Shown here piece by piece: positions 8,567 through 18,181 of a stretch of 64,000 nt of DNA (within the stretch, counting starts at the first letter, position 1; every line of letters starts with the position of its first letter). Origin of the DNA: Pedobacter glucosidilyticus (GTDB lineage Bacteria > Bacteroidota > Bacteroidia > Sphingobacteriales > Sphingobacteriaceae); NCBI RefSeq assembly GCF_002483235.1, contig NZ_DLHN01000009.1:82163-146162 (forward strand), written 5' to 3'. Both the position numbers and the translations under genes were made by a program. The notes beneath the pieces are model-generated. The model worked only from the letters and a program-made list of their open reading frames with translations. It had not been told where the DNA came from and did no database searches.

Positions 8567-10810
8567 TTAAGCTAAATCAAAACGGTCAAGATTCATTACT
8601 TTATTCCATGCGGCAATAAAGTCTTTAACAAATTTTTCCTGTCCATCTGCGCATCCATAAACTTCGGCAATAGCTCTTAATTCAGAGTTAGAACCAAATA
8701 TTAAGTCTACTCTTGTACCAGTCCATTTTACTTCACCAGTTTTACGGTCTTTACCTTCAAAAACATTTTTAGCATCTGTTATGGCTTGCCATGTTGTACC
8801 AAAGTCTAAAAGATTTACAAAGAAATCATTAGATAATACTTCAGTACGGTTGGTAAATACTCCATGTTTAGAACCATCAAAGTTTGCATTTAATACGCGT
8901 AAACCTCCAACTAAAGCTGTCATTTCTGGTACAGTAAGTGTTAAAAGTTGTGCTTTATCTACCAATAATTCTTCTGGCGAAGCCGTATGATGAGTTTTCA
9001 AGTAGTTACGGAAACCATCAGCATGGGGTTCTAATACTGCAAATGAATCAACATCTGTTTGTTCTTGCGAAGCATCTGTACGACCCGGAGTAAATGGGAC
9101 TTCAACGTTGAAACCAGCATTTTTAGCAGCTTGTTCAACAGCCGCACATCCTCCAAGTACAATTAAGTCAGCCAGAGAAACTAATTTTCCATCAGTTTGT
9201 GCTGCGTTAAAGTCTCTTTGTATTTGCTCTAGTTTATCTAATACTTTAGCTAATTGTGAAGGATTGTTTACCTCCCAATATTTTTGAGGCGTTAAGCGGA
9301 TACGAGCGCCATTAGCTCCACCACGTTTATCAGAACCTCTGAAAGTAGAAGCAGAAGCCCAGGCTGTAGAAACCAATTCAGAAGTGCTTAGTCCTGATGC
9401 TAATATGTTAGCTTTTAGGGAAGCAATATCCTGACTATCAATTAATTTATGAGTAACAGCCGGAACTGGATCTTGCCAAATTAATTCTTCGGCAGGTACT
9501 TCTGGACCTAAATACCGAGATTTTGGTCCCATATCACGGTGAGTTAATTTAAACCAAGCTCTTGCAAAAGCATCTGCAAATTCATCAGGGTTTTCATAAA
9601 AACGTCTTGATATTTTTTCGTAGGCTGGGTCTATACGTAAAGCCAAATCTGTAGTTAACATAAAAGGAGCATGTTTTTTGGCTGGGTCATGCGCATCTGG
9701 CACAGTACCTTCGCCAGCCCCATTTTTAGGTTTCCATTGGTGCGCTCCGGCAGGGCTTTTTGTTAATTCCCACTCAAAACCAAAAAGGTTTTCAAAATAG
9801 TTATTGCTCCATTGTGTAGGTGTAGTGGTCCAAGCACCTTCTAAACCACTGGTAATGGTGTCTCCACCTTTTCCAGTGCCGTAAGTATTTTTCCATCCTT
9901 GGCTTTGCTCTTCTATACCAGCTCCGGCAGGTTCTTTACCTACATATTTGCTAGGGTCAGCAGCTCCATGTGTTTTACCAAAGGTATGTCCGCCAGCTAT
10001 CAAGGCTACTGTTTCTTCATCATTCATCGCCATTCGGGCAAATGTTTCGCGTATATCACGAGCAGAAGCTAATGGATCTGGATTGCCATTAGGACCTTCA
10101 GGATTTACATAAATTAAACCCATTTGTACGGCAGCTAGTGGATTTTCTAAATGACGGTCACCAGTATAACGTTTATCACCTAACCACTCGGCCTCAGAAC
10201 CCCAATAAATATCTTCTTCTGGTTCCCATACATCATCACGGCCGCCACCAAAACCAAAAGTTTTGAAACCCATAGATTCTAATGCGCAGTTTCCTGCTAA
10301 AATCATTAAATCTGCCCAAGAAAGTTTCTTGCCATATTTTTGTTTGATTGGCCAAAGTAATAATCTGGCTTTATCAAGGTTAGCATTATCTGGCCAGCTA
10401 TTTAGTGGTGCAAAACGTTGTGTTCCTGCTCCTGCACCGCCTCTTCCGTCAGCAATACGATAAGTACCGGCACTATGCCATGCCATACGAATAAAAAACG
10501 GGCCGTAATGACCATAATCTGCCGGCCACCAATCTTGCGACGTAGTCATCAACTCATATATATCCTGTTTAACAGCGTTAAGATCTAAAGATTTAAATTC
10601 TTCGGCATAATTAAAATCTTTATCCATTGGGTCAGACAGGGTAGAGTGCTGACGAAGAATATTTAACTTTAATTGGTTAGGCCACCAGTCGTTGTTTCTG
10701 GTACCACCACCTGCACTTTTTCTTATGGCTCCACTAGAGAAAGGGCATTTTGCTGCACCACCCTCATTAACATCTGCTAAGGTTGTTTTTAAATCTTTTT
10801 TTTCTTCCAT
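8567..10810 (-). CDS. katG: Catalase-peroxidase
   Basis: Bifunctional haem enzyme of 747 residues that destroys hydrogen peroxide. The distal haem pocket RMAWHSAGTYR provides Arg108, Trp111 and His112; the Met-Tyr-Trp adduct can form from Trp111, Tyr234 (LIYVNPEG) and Met260; the proximal haem ligand is His275 in GGHTFGKTHGA. The second, non-haem half-domain is present and ends with the usual region, so the length is normal for KatG. No signal peptide is seen, so it is cytoplasmic. It is transcribed alone on the minus strand with its own strong terminator. No OxyR or PerR gene is nearby. Confidence 0.98.
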   Translation of the reverse strand: MEEKKDLKTTLADVNEGGAAKCPFSSGAIRKSAGGGTRNNDWWPNQLKLNILRQHSTLSDPMDKDFNYAEEFKSLDLNAVKQDIYELMTTSQDWWPADYGHYGPFFIRMAWHSAGTYRIADGRGGAGAGTQRFAPLNSWPDNANLDKARLLLWPIKQKYGKKLSWADLMILAGNCALESMGFKTFGFGGGRDDVWEPEEDIYWGSEAEWLGDKRYTGDRHLENPLAAVQMGLIYVNPEGPNGNPDPLASARDIRETFARMAMNDEETVALIAGGHTFGKTHGAADPSKYVGKEPAGAGIEEQSQGWKNTYGTGKGGDTITSGLEGAWTTTPTQWSNNYFENLFGFEWELTKSPAGAHQWKPKNGAGEGTVPDAHDPAKKHAPFMLTTDLALRIDPAYEKISRRFYENPDEFADAFARAWFKLTHRDMGPKSRYLGPEVPAEELIWQDPVPAVTHKLIDSQDIASLKANILASGLSTSELVSTAWASASTFRGSDKRGGANGARIRLTPQKYWEVNNPSQLAKVLDKLEQIQRDFNAAQTDGKLVSLADLIVLGGCAAVEQAAKNAGFNVEVPFTPGRTDASQEQTDVDSFAVLEPHADGFRNYLKTHHTASPEELLVDKAQLLTLTVPEMTALVGGLRVLNANFDGSKHGVFTNRTEVLSNDFFVNLLDFGTTWQAITDAKNVFEGKDRKTGEVKWTGTRVDLIFGSNSELRAIAEVYGCADGQEKFVKDFIAAWNKVMNLDRFDLA

Positions 10811-10925
10811 TACAATAATATTTATGTATAATTTATAATTTTCTAAACTCTAAATTAGGCTTAATGGCAGGATAATTTTCATCTATATTTATGATATTAA
10901 TATTGCAAAAATCTATAAGACATAA

Positions 10926-10956
10926 AAAAGGTTTTAGTAATTTACTAAAACCTTTT
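10926..10956 (-). terminator. Terminator of the secreted lyase-like gene
   Basis: A 13-bp perfect stem (10926-10938 with 10944-10956) has a 5-nt loop. It lies immediately after the stop codon at 10960 on the minus strand and is followed by a U run in that direction. Confidence 0.85.
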
Positions 10957-10959
10957 GAT

Positions 10960-11733
10960 TTAATTAAAACCTTCGAACATTTTAATATTTCGCCATTCTA
11001 CAGTGGCTTCTTTATCGTTTTCTAGCTTACCGTAAGCGCCAAATTTGAAATAATAGTCGCCGTCTGCTGGTCCATGAACATATTCATTATATAATTTGCT
11101 CTGATCTCCAAGGTAGATATACACTTTATTTTCCTTTCTAAAATGAACAACATTTACTTTAAGCCATTTATTAGTCTTATCATTATAATCGGCAAAAACG
11201 TTTGTTAGAGGTGTAAACGTACCTACTCTATCCACGCTTGGGGGTACTACTAGTGTTCCTTTATCATCTTTCTTAGTGTTAAAAATTAACACTTTAAAGC
11301 CAGATTGTTTCATGTTTTGCCACACTTGGCAGATATGATGAGAGCTAAGTATCCCGTCTATAAATCTTACTTCGCCTTCAAATTGATAAATACCATCTTC
11401 CTTATATTTGCCATTCATCTGTATTTTCATTTCAGATCTTCTGGCTTTTGGATCTGCCCCGATGGTAAATCTGTGGATAGCATCTGTATAATCATTAGTT
11501 TTATTCTTATAAGTATATTTACAAAGATTTGCTGCAATGTCTTGATTAGCTTTTAATGTATCCCAATCAAATCTGTCCATTTTTTGAGCGTTTTGCAATT
11601 GTAATACTAAATCAGGATTTTGTATTTTATTCCATTTAACACCTTTAAACTTTACTTGGGCGAATGATGCTTGAGTTAAGCAAAACACGCATGTAAATAA
11701 AAATAAGCTTGATTTTAAAATTTTTGTTTTCAT
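10960..11733 (-). CDS. Secreted polysaccharide-lyase-like protein
   Basis: A 257-residue protein with a clear signal peptide (residues 1-25, ending QASFA). The mature part looks like a concanavalin-type jelly roll: RSEMKIQ, a YQFEGEVRF strand, ICQVWQ, WLKVNVVHF and the late YYFKFGAYG strand. Alginate and glucuronan lyases (PL7, PL20) and the PF14099 lyase group show R-S-E, Q-I/V-x and YFKxGxY motifs in this order, so a polysaccharide lyase or a non-catalytic relative is likely. QVWQ replaces the usual QIH, so one catalytic residue may differ. The substrate cannot be named. It is monocistronic and not part of a visible polysaccharide-use locus. Confidence 0.6.
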   Translation of the reverse strand: MKTKILKSSLFLFTCVFCLTQASFAQVKFKGVKWNKIQNPDLVLQLQNAQKMDRFDWDTLKANQDIAANLCKYTYKNKTNDYTDAIHRFTIGADPKARRSEMKIQMNGKYKEDGIYQFEGEVRFIDGILSSHHICQVWQNMKQSGFKVLIFNTKKDDKGTLVVPPSVDRVGTFTPLTNVFADYNDKTNKWLKVNVVHFRKENKVYIYLGDQSKLYNEYVHGPADGDYYFKFGAYGKLENDKEATVEWRNIKMFEGFN

Positions 11734-11787
11734 CGTTTAATTAAAATTGGTTTTGAGAAGTCACAAAATAACTATTCAACCAATTAA

Positions 11788-12168
11788 TTAATTAAGTTTA
11801 CTTACCTTTTTAATAAGGTAATTTTGCAGTCCACCGGGCATTTCCCAGCTTACTTGCGAACCTTCCTGATAGCCTAAAACAGCTATCGCCATAGGGCTAA
11901 ATACCGAGATTTTATGCGCTTTCATATTGGCTTCTTCTAAAGGTACAATTTGGAAAGAAAATGTTTTCTTGCTCACCATATCTTCTATAGTTACATGTGT
12001 ATACAAGCCAATAACGTTTTCTGGAAGGCTACCTGTTTTAATGATGGTTGCATGTTTAAGTTCTTCCATTAATTTTTGCTTATTATAATCAGAAAGCACA
12101 GAAGTTTTATAGTGTTTCTCTAATAATTGATGTTCTTTTAAACCTAATATTAATTTTTCTTTTGTCAT
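11788..12168 (-). CDS. GreA/GreB-family C-terminal domain protein (Rnk-like)
   Basis: A 126-residue protein. The last 75 residues carry the FKBP-like GreA/GreB C-terminal fold, ending SPMAIAVLGYQEGSQVSWEMPGG, which parallels the GreA pattern of a small hydrophobic helix followed by G-x-x-V and a PGG turn. The N-terminus is a short helical stretch, not the long GreA coiled coil with its acidic tip, so it cannot work as a normal transcript-cleavage factor. Rnk of enterobacteria has the same architecture and binds RNA polymerase. The exact role in Bacteroidota is unknown. It is a single gene with about 520 bp of empty DNA upstream. Confidence 0.7.
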   Translation of the reverse strand: MTKEKLILGLKEHQLLEKHYKTSVLSDYNKQKLMEELKHATIIKTGSLPENVIGLYTHVTIEDMVSKKTFSFQIVPLEEANMKAHKISVFSPMAIAVLGYQEGSQVSWEMPGGLQNYLIKKVSKLN

Positions 12169-12692
12169 GTCTTTATTTTTTTATGTAATCCAGTAAGGTT
12201 TTAATAATATAATAGCTGCCTATACTAAGCATATAGCACTAATAAGTTATCATTATAAAAACCATATAAACTATTTAATAATTTATACCGCCCCATAAAA
12301 AATTATGGGGCCTAAGAAATAAAGGCTTTATTTGAAGAAAGTAAGAAGAAGTTAAATAGAAATAAATTTCTCTTACTTGGTAAGGATGTAATTTTTTTAA
12401 AAAAAGTAATTTCTGAACAAAGATTAATCATCATAAACATAAGAATTAGTAAAAAAACAGTTTAAGGTAGCCCCTTAAGTTTTTTGATGTGGGGCTTAGA
12501 TGATAAAGTCTTTAGAAGAATAAAACGACGTAAAAGATGTACACGATAAGCCATCGCCTAAAAACATAGGTGCATTGGTATATGCTAATGAAATGTTTTG
12601 TAGAAGATAAATCATGATCAACTTAAAATCATTGTTTTTTAACAAATATAAAGAATTAGATAACAATCAGCAATTTTTATTAATTTTCCATC
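12169..12692. other. 524-bp gene-free spacer with two GC-clamped inverted repeats
   Basis: No convincing gene. There is a perfect 8-bp hairpin CCCCATAA-AAAA-TTATGGGG (12291-12310) without a T run, and a weaker AGCCCC/GGGGCT pair (12469-12474 with 12491-12496) separated by 16 nt. The rest is very AT-rich. A short fragment with a protein-like look near 12520-12610 has an in-frame stop and was not called. Confidence 0.5.
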
Positions 12693-13295
12693 ATGGCTTC
12701 AGTACTTATTGTATTCGCACATCCGGTATACGAGAAATCTAGGGTGAACCGTTTTTTGGTTAAATCTGTAAAAGGGTTAAAACAAGTTACTTTTCATGAT
12801 TTATATGAGCTTTACCCAGATTTTGATATAGATGTTAAAAGGGAACAAAAAATATTAGCCAAGCATGATATTATTGTGCTACAACATCCTTTTTATTGGT
12901 ATAGCATGCCTCCACTTTTAAAGCAATGGTTAGATTTGGTATTAGAATATGGTTGGGCTTATGGTAAAGAAGGCATCCAACTGAGAAATAAAAAGTTATT
13001 TAATGCTATAACTACAGGAGGTACTTTTGAAGCTTATCAGAAAGAAGGTCATAATCGTTACACCATTACAGAGCTTTTGTACCCTTTAGACCAAACTGCT
13101 TTTTTATGTAAAATGACTTATTATCCGCCTTTTGTTGTGCATGGTACACATAGGCTTTCTGAGTTGCAAATACAACAATTTGCCCAAGACTATCAGCAAG
13201 TGATTATTGGCTTAAGGGATGGTTTATTTCAGGAAGATGATTTAGTAAGCGCAACATATATGAACAATGTGATTGATAAACCTTACCAGCTCTAG
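12693..13295 (+). CDS. NAD(P)H quinone oxidoreductase, KefF/KefG-like ancillary protein
   Basis: A 200-residue flavodoxin-like protein. The N-terminus VLIVFAHPVYEKSRVNR is the FMN phosphate loop of the MdaB/KefF group; LQHPFYWYSMPPLLKQWLD and TTGGT are further family signatures. KefF and KefG bind Kef K+/H+ antiporters and activate them while also reducing quinones. Here the gene ends 2 bp before the antiporter start, so the two form a tight operon, which supports the ancillary role. Length is close to E. coli KefG (184) and KefF (176). The gene symbol is left open because KefF and KefG cannot be separated by eye. Confidence 0.85.
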   Translation: MASVLIVFAHPVYEKSRVNRFLVKSVKGLKQVTFHDLYELYPDFDIDVKREQKILAKHDIIVLQHPFYWYSMPPLLKQWLDLVLEYGWAYGKEGIQLRNKKLFNAITTGGTFEAYQKEGHNRYTITELLYPLDQTAFLCKMTYYPPFVVHGTHRLSELQIQQFAQDYQQVIIGLRDGLFQEDDLVSATYMNNVIDKPYQL

Positions 13296-13297
13296 TT

Positions 13298-15160
13298 ATG
13301 GAAAAATCTTTTCTATTTCAGGCAATTGTATATCTAGCCTCGGCAGTTATTGGTGTTAACATTGCAAAAAGGCTAGGTTTAGGGACTGTTTTAGGCTATC
13401 TGTTAGCTGGAGTTGTAATTGGTCCTTTTGTGTTGGGTTTTGTTGGCGAGGAAGGCAAAGACATCATGCATGTATCAGAATTTGGTGTGGTTATGATGCT
13501 TTTTGTTATCGGTTTAGAGCTTGAACCTAACTTACTATGGCGTATGCGAAGATTGGTAATTGGTTTGGGTGGTATGCAGGTGTTTTGTACCACTATTGCC
13601 ATTAGTTTTGCAGCATATTTTTTGGGGCAAAGCTGGCAAGCGGCTTTAGCTATCGGGGCAACACTTTCTTTATCATCAACAGCTATAGTTATGCAAACGC
13701 TTAGCGAGAAAGGTTTGCTTAAAACTTCGGCAGGTAATTCGTCATTTGCAGTATTGTTATCTCAGGATATAGCCGTTATTCCTTTATTAGCTATTTTCCC
13801 AATATTAGCTACAGAAGTTATTCATCAAGAAAGTACAAGCTTAATCAGTAGTTTTTCTGGCTGGCAACAAACTTTGATTGTATTAGGTGCTATTGCCATC
13901 ATTATTGTGGCAGGTAGGTATATTGTAAGTCCTGTTTTTAGGTGGGTTGCCAAAACCCGCCAAAGAGAATTATTTATGGCTACAGCACTTTTATTGGTGT
14001 TTTTAATTGCAGAATTAATGATTGTAGTAGGTTTAAGCCCTGCTTTAGGTACTTTTTTAGCTGGTGTGGTATTAGCAAATAGCGAGTTTAAGCATGAATT
14101 AGAGAGTGATATTGATCCTTTTAAAGGCTTATTGCTAGGCTTGTTTTTCATTTCTGTGGGGTCTACCATAGATTTTGGTTTGGTAAGAGATAATTTTCTA
14201 ATTGTAATTGCTCTAGTATTAGGTTTGATGTTCCTAAAAGGTGTTATTTTATATGTTTTAGGAAAATCTTTTGGGTTAAAAGGCGATCAGAATATGTTGT
14301 TTGCCGTTTCATTAGCACAAATGGGCGAGTTTGCTTTTGTACTTTTCTCTTTTGCAGGCCAGTATGCACTTATAAATGCAGAGGATATAGATTTATTAAT
14401 TGCCATTGTAGCTTTAAGTATGGCATTAACACCTTTATTTTTTGTTGCAAATGAAAGGTTAATCTTACCTAGATATTTTACCAAAGAAAAATCTAGCAGA
14501 ACAGCCGATGAAATTCATGATAAAAACCCTGTAATTATTGCTGGTTTTGGTAGGTATGGTAATATTGTTGGACGTTTTTTAAGAGCAAACGGAGTATCTG
14601 CAACGGTATTAGATAACGATTCTGATAGGGTAGAATTATTAAGAAGATTTGGTTATAAGGTTTATTATGGCGATGCTTCGAGGTTTGATTTAATGAAGGC
14701 TGCCGGTGCTGAAACTGCTAAAATTATCATCATTGCGATGGATACACCACAACAATGTTTAGAAATGGTAGCTATGGTGAAAAAGAATTTTCCGCATCTT
14801 AAGATATTGTCCAGAGCCTATGACCGTAATGATTCTTTTGATTTGATGGAATCTGGTGTTGATTATATTTATCGCGAAACGCTTGATTCTTCTTTACGTT
14901 TAGGCGCAGATGCTTTACAAATGATTGGTTTTAGGGCTTACCAAACACATAGGGCTGCCCGCACTTTTTTGAAGCATGATGAGCGTGTGCTTTCAGATTT
15001 AATTAAGCATAGGCATGATAGTAAGTCTTATATCAGCGTTGCTAAAGAAAAGATAACAGAACTTGAAGAACTGATTTTAAGAGATATTAAAGACGAAGGC
15101 ATTTTAGAAAGAGATAGCGGCTGGGATAGCGAAAAGCTAAGGATAGACGCTAAATCTTAA
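13298..15160 (+). CDS. Monovalent cation:proton antiporter-2 with RCK domain, KefB/KefC type
   Basis: A 620-residue inner-membrane protein. About 12 membrane helices fill residues 1-385, including SLSSTAIVMQTLSEKG and the SQDIAVIPLL segment with the acidic ion-binding site of CPA2 antiporters. A cytoplasmic RCK/TrkA-N domain follows (about 408-525), with nucleotide-binding GFGRYGNIVG and an acidic strand end at VLDND. In E. coli this family releases K+ and acidifies the cytoplasm during electrophile stress, held closed by glutathione. Here the gating ligand is unknown. It is coupled to the flavodoxin-like gene upstream. Its last 4 bp overlap the convergent purN gene. Confidence 0.9.
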   Translation: MEKSFLFQAIVYLASAVIGVNIAKRLGLGTVLGYLLAGVVIGPFVLGFVGEEGKDIMHVSEFGVVMMLFVIGLELEPNLLWRMRRLVIGLGGMQVFCTTIAISFAAYFLGQSWQAALAIGATLSLSSTAIVMQTLSEKGLLKTSAGNSSFAVLLSQDIAVIPLLAIFPILATEVIHQESTSLISSFSGWQQTLIVLGAIAIIIVAGRYIVSPVFRWVAKTRQRELFMATALLLVFLIAELMIVVGLSPALGTFLAGVVLANSEFKHELESDIDPFKGLLLGLFFISVGSTIDFGLVRDNFLIVIALVLGLMFLKGVILYVLGKSFGLKGDQNMLFAVSLAQMGEFAFVLFSFAGQYALINAEDIDLLIAIVALSMALTPLFFVANERLILPRYFTKEKSSRTADEIHDKNPVIIAGFGRYGNIVGRFLRANGVSATVLDNDSDRVELLRRFGYKVYYGDASRFDLMKAAGAETAKIIIIAMDTPQQCLEMVAMVKKNFPHLKILSRAYDRNDSFDLMESGVDYIYRETLDSSLRLGADALQMIGFRAYQTHRAARTFLKHDERVLSDLIKHRHDSKSYISVAKEKITELEELILRDIKDEGILERDSGWDSEKLRIDAKS

Positions 15161-15738
15161 ATTGTTTTCATCTTCTTAATAAGACCTTCAATAACTTTAG
15201 GAAAGTGTAGATGTTCTAACTGCTGCCCTTTAAATTTTATCATTTCTAAATCATCTCCAGCTTCAATCTTAAATCTTGATTGATGGATAACTTCACCATC
15301 ATCAAAATGTTCGTTTACAAAATGTATAGTGATACCAGATTCAAGCTCTTTATTTGCTAAAACAGCAAGATGTACTTTATCTCCATACATGCCTTTGCCA
15401 CCATATTTTGGCAATAATGAAGGATGTATATTGATGATTTTATTTGGAAATGCTTTTAATAAATTTTCTGGAACTAACCATAAAAAACCAGCAAGTACAA
15501 TTAAATCAATTTGTAGATTTTTGAGTAATTGGACTACATCATCGGTATCTCTAAATTCTTTTTTATCAAAAATATGAGACGGAATTTCAAAATTATCAGC
15601 TCTTTGTAGAACGTAAGCATCGGGGTTATTGGTTAAAACAATAGCAACTTCTGCATCATTACTTTTTTTGAAATACTCCATGATTTTTTGGGCGTTAGAA
15701 CCCGAACCAGAGGCGAAAATAGCTATGCGTTTCTTCAA
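15157..15738 (-). CDS. purN: Phosphoribosylglycinamide formyltransferase
   Basis: A 193-residue cytoplasmic enzyme that formylates GAR with 10-formyltetrahydrofolate in purine synthesis. Visible are the phosphate loop ASGSGSNAQ (residues 9-17), catalytic Asn103 and His105 in INIHPSLLPKYGGKGMYG, and the catalytic aspartate near 146 in HFDDG. The order and spacing match E. coli PurN. It is a lone gene, convergent with the antiporter gene and overlapping it by 4 bp, so no separate terminator exists between them. Nearby genes give no purine context. Confidence 0.93.
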   Translation of the reverse strand: MKKRIAIFASGSGSNAQKIMEYFKKSNDAEVAIVLTNNPDAYVLQRADNFEIPSHIFDKKEFRDTDDVVQLLKNLQIDLIVLAGFLWLVPENLLKAFPNKIINIHPSLLPKYGGKGMYGDKVHLAVLANKELESGITIHFVNEHFDDGEVIHQSRFKIEAGDDLEMIKFKGQQLEHLHFPKVIEGLIKKMKTI

Positions 15739-15931
15739 AACTTTTTAATTTTTGTATCAAAGATAAAAGTTTGAACGTTTTTTAGAAATCATTATGAAGA
15801 AACTTAAAATTTATAGGTAAACACAAATAAAAAATGTTTGTTGATTGTAAATTATTTGTGGTTAACAAGTTTTCTAATTTCATTTTAATGTTAATTAGGG
15901 AACTTGTCTTTTAAGTGCTAAAAAATTATCA

Positions 15932-16621
15932 ATGAATATATTAATTGTTGAAGATGAATTTGATGTTCTTAAAGTGATAAAAAAGGCACTTGAGCAAGAA
16001 TATTATACGGTTAGTGTCGCTATGGATGGCAATATGGCTTTAAAAATGTGTCGCGAGCATCATTTTGATTTAGTCTTGCTTGATATTATGTTACCAGAAA
16101 AAAATGGTATTGAAGTTTGCAAAAAACTAAGGAGTGAGGAATATCCTGTACCTATTTTAATGTTGAGTGCCCTAGATTCAACAGAAAACGTGGTTACCGG
16201 TTTAGATGTGGGTGCAGATGATTACCTGGCAAAACCTTTTAAATTGGTAGAGCTTTTGGCTCGTATAAAAGCTTTGCTAAGAAGAAAGAAAGCTGTTTTA
16301 CCTCAAGAAAATGCTGTTATCAAAATTGCTGATTTAGAATTTGACCCGGAAGCCAGAAGTGTTTTTAGAAATGGGGAAGCTATAAATTTAACTGCTACAG
16401 AGTATAGGCTTTTAGAATATTTCATCAAAAACAAGAAAAGGGTATTATCCAGAATAGATATTTTAGAAAATGTTTGGGATGTTACTTATGATTTAGGAAC
16501 CAATGTAGTAGATGTTTATGTAAATTACCTAAGGAAAAAAATTGATAAAAACGCCACTCAGAAGCTCATCCACACTAAGGTAGGTATGGGTTATATTTTT
16601 AATGATGAGTATGCGTTTTAA
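15932..16621 (+). CDS. Two-component response regulator, OmpR/PhoB family
   Basis: A 229-residue regulator. The receiver domain (1-120) has the acidic pair Glu7-Asp8, phosphorylation site Asp51 in LLDIMLPEKNG, and the KPF lysine. A winged-helix DNA-binding domain (about 130-226) ends with TKVGMGYIF. Its 3' end overlaps the sensor kinase start by 20 bp, so the pair is translationally coupled. Close relatives in Bacteroidota often respond to metal or envelope stress, but the signal cannot be read from sequence. The stress protein and channel genes downstream on the same strand are possible targets; that is inference. Confidence 0.93.
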   Translation: MNILIVEDEFDVLKVIKKALEQEYYTVSVAMDGNMALKMCREHHFDLVLLDIMLPEKNGIEVCKKLRSEEYPVPILMLSALDSTENVVTGLDVGADDYLAKPFKLVELLARIKALLRRKKAVLPQENAVIKIADLEFDPEARSVFRNGEAINLTATEYRLLEYFIKNKKRVLSRIDILENVWDVTYDLGTNVVDVYVNYLRKKIDKNATQKLIHTKVGMGYIFNDEYAF

Positions 16622-17972
16622 GCGACAAATAACCCTGGCTTTTACTGGTTTAACAGCATTAATTTTTCTGATGATTGGTTTGATGATGTATTTCTTAACA
16701 GAGAAATATACACGTCAAGAATATTTTACTCGATTAAAACTACGCTCAGAAGTAGCTGCAAAATCAAGGTTTGGAGCAAGTAAATTAAGCAATACCATTT
16801 ATCGGGAAGTAAGAAAACAGCATTTACAGGTTTTACCAGATGAGAAGGAATACATTATTAAAGTAGAAGGTGGAAAGCCTATTCTTCATGCTAAAGAAAA
16901 TCTTCCATCCGTACTGATTAGGAAAGTTATACAAAGTAATTACGCCGAGTATACACAGTATGGAACTTATTTTGTAGCTACCCTTTATAAAAATAGCCCA
17001 GAAGAAACTTATATAGTAGCCATAAGTGCTACAGACCCAGTTGGTAAACAAGATTTGCAAAGACTAAAATTTATTTTATTGTTTTGCTTTTTAGTGATGA
17101 GTTTATTGGCCTTTATCATTGGAAATTGGTTTGCAACACGTTTTACCAAGCCTCTTTCTAAAATGATAAGGAAAGTGAATAACATTAGTGCCTATAATCT
17201 TGACTTACGTTTAGATCCATCAAAAAAAGCAAAAGGAGAAATGGAAGAGTTAGCTATTACTTTTAACAATATGCTAGATAGGTTAGAAACAGCTTTCCAA
17301 ATTCAGAATAACTTTGTAAGCAATGCTTCGCATGAATTAAGAACTCCGTTAACCGCAATTTTAGGTGCAGCAGAATTGGCGCTTATGAATCCGCAAGGAG
17401 AGAATAAAGAAGCCTTAGAGCTGATTTATAAACAAGCCTCAAGGTTAAATGACATCATCAATGGCTTATTAAAATTAGCGCAGTCTGGTTATAATTATAA
17501 AAAGCAGTTAAACGATGTTATTAGGTTAGATGAATTATTGCTATCTATTATTGATGATTTAAATGTTACCAACCCTGATAACCGCGTACAACTTGATTTT
17601 TCTGAACTGCCAGAACAAGCTTCTGATTTAGCGCTTTTTGGTACAGAGCCTTTGCTAAGATTGGCTATCAATAACATCATCCAGAATGCTTGTAAATATT
17701 CTGATAATAAGCCTGTTTTAGTTAAATTATCCACTTTAAAAGATAAGATTTGTGTACGTGTATCAGACCAAGGTATTGGTATTCCGCAAAAAGATTTAGA
17801 ACATATTTTCGAGCTTTTCTTCAGAGCGTCTAATCATGGTGATAGAATGGGCTTTGGCTTAGGGCTGCCACTTTCTTATCGAATTTTTAAAGTGCACCAA
17901 GCTATTTTAGACATACAATCTGTAGAAAGTAAAGGAACAGATGTGTATGTATACTTCCATAAAAAGTCTTAA
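16602..17972 (+). CDS. Sensor histidine kinase
   Basis: A 456-residue membrane kinase. Two helices (about 11-31 and 155-175) enclose a periplasmic sensing domain of about 120 residues without a recognised fold. A HAMP linker follows, then the HisKA domain with phospho-acceptor His244 in NASHELRTPLTAIL, and an ATPase domain with N box (NNIIQNACKY), DQGIGI and GFGLGLPLS. Start choice is uncertain: ATG occurs at 16602, 16605 and 16611, all inside the end of the response regulator. It is the cognate kinase of the upstream regulator. Confidence 0.92.
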   Translation: MMSMRFKRQITLAFTGLTALIFLMIGLMMYFLTEKYTRQEYFTRLKLRSEVAAKSRFGASKLSNTIYREVRKQHLQVLPDEKEYIIKVEGGKPILHAKENLPSVLIRKVIQSNYAEYTQYGTYFVATLYKNSPEETYIVAISATDPVGKQDLQRLKFILLFCFLVMSLLAFIIGNWFATRFTKPLSKMIRKVNNISAYNLDLRLDPSKKAKGEMEELAITFNNMLDRLETAFQIQNNFVSNASHELRTPLTAILGAAELALMNPQGENKEALELIYKQASRLNDIINGLLKLAQSGYNYKKQLNDVIRLDELLLSIIDDLNVTNPDNRVQLDFSELPEQASDLALFGTEPLLRLAINNIIQNACKYSDNKPVLVKLSTLKDKICVRVSDQGIGIPQKDLEHIFELFFRASNHGDRMGFGLGLPLSYRIFKVHQAILDIQSVESKGTDVYVYFHKKS

Positions 17973-18181
17973 GCTAAGCAGTGTTTAGGAGGTTTGTCTT
18001 CCTCAGATTAAAATCTTCTAATATTAAAAATGGCTTTGAAACTTGCTTTTTAGCTTGTTTAAACCATTTCTATTTATAAAACCGCTTTAAAATTTAATGA
18101 GTTTCTAATTTGTTTAATCATTTTATAATTCCTGTTTAAATCTGTTTTAAGTGTTGTAACAGATATTTATAAAAAAGGATA

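Noticed and set aside
12291..12310. CCCCATAA hairpin as a terminator
   Set aside because: No T run follows on either strand and no gene ends nearby in the right direction.
12500..12612. Protein-like stretch (a short ORF beginning MIKSLEE, then after a stop a segment containing KNIGALVYANEMF)
   Set aside because: An in-frame stop splits it and both parts are too short; I know no matching protein and the base composition is that of the spacer.
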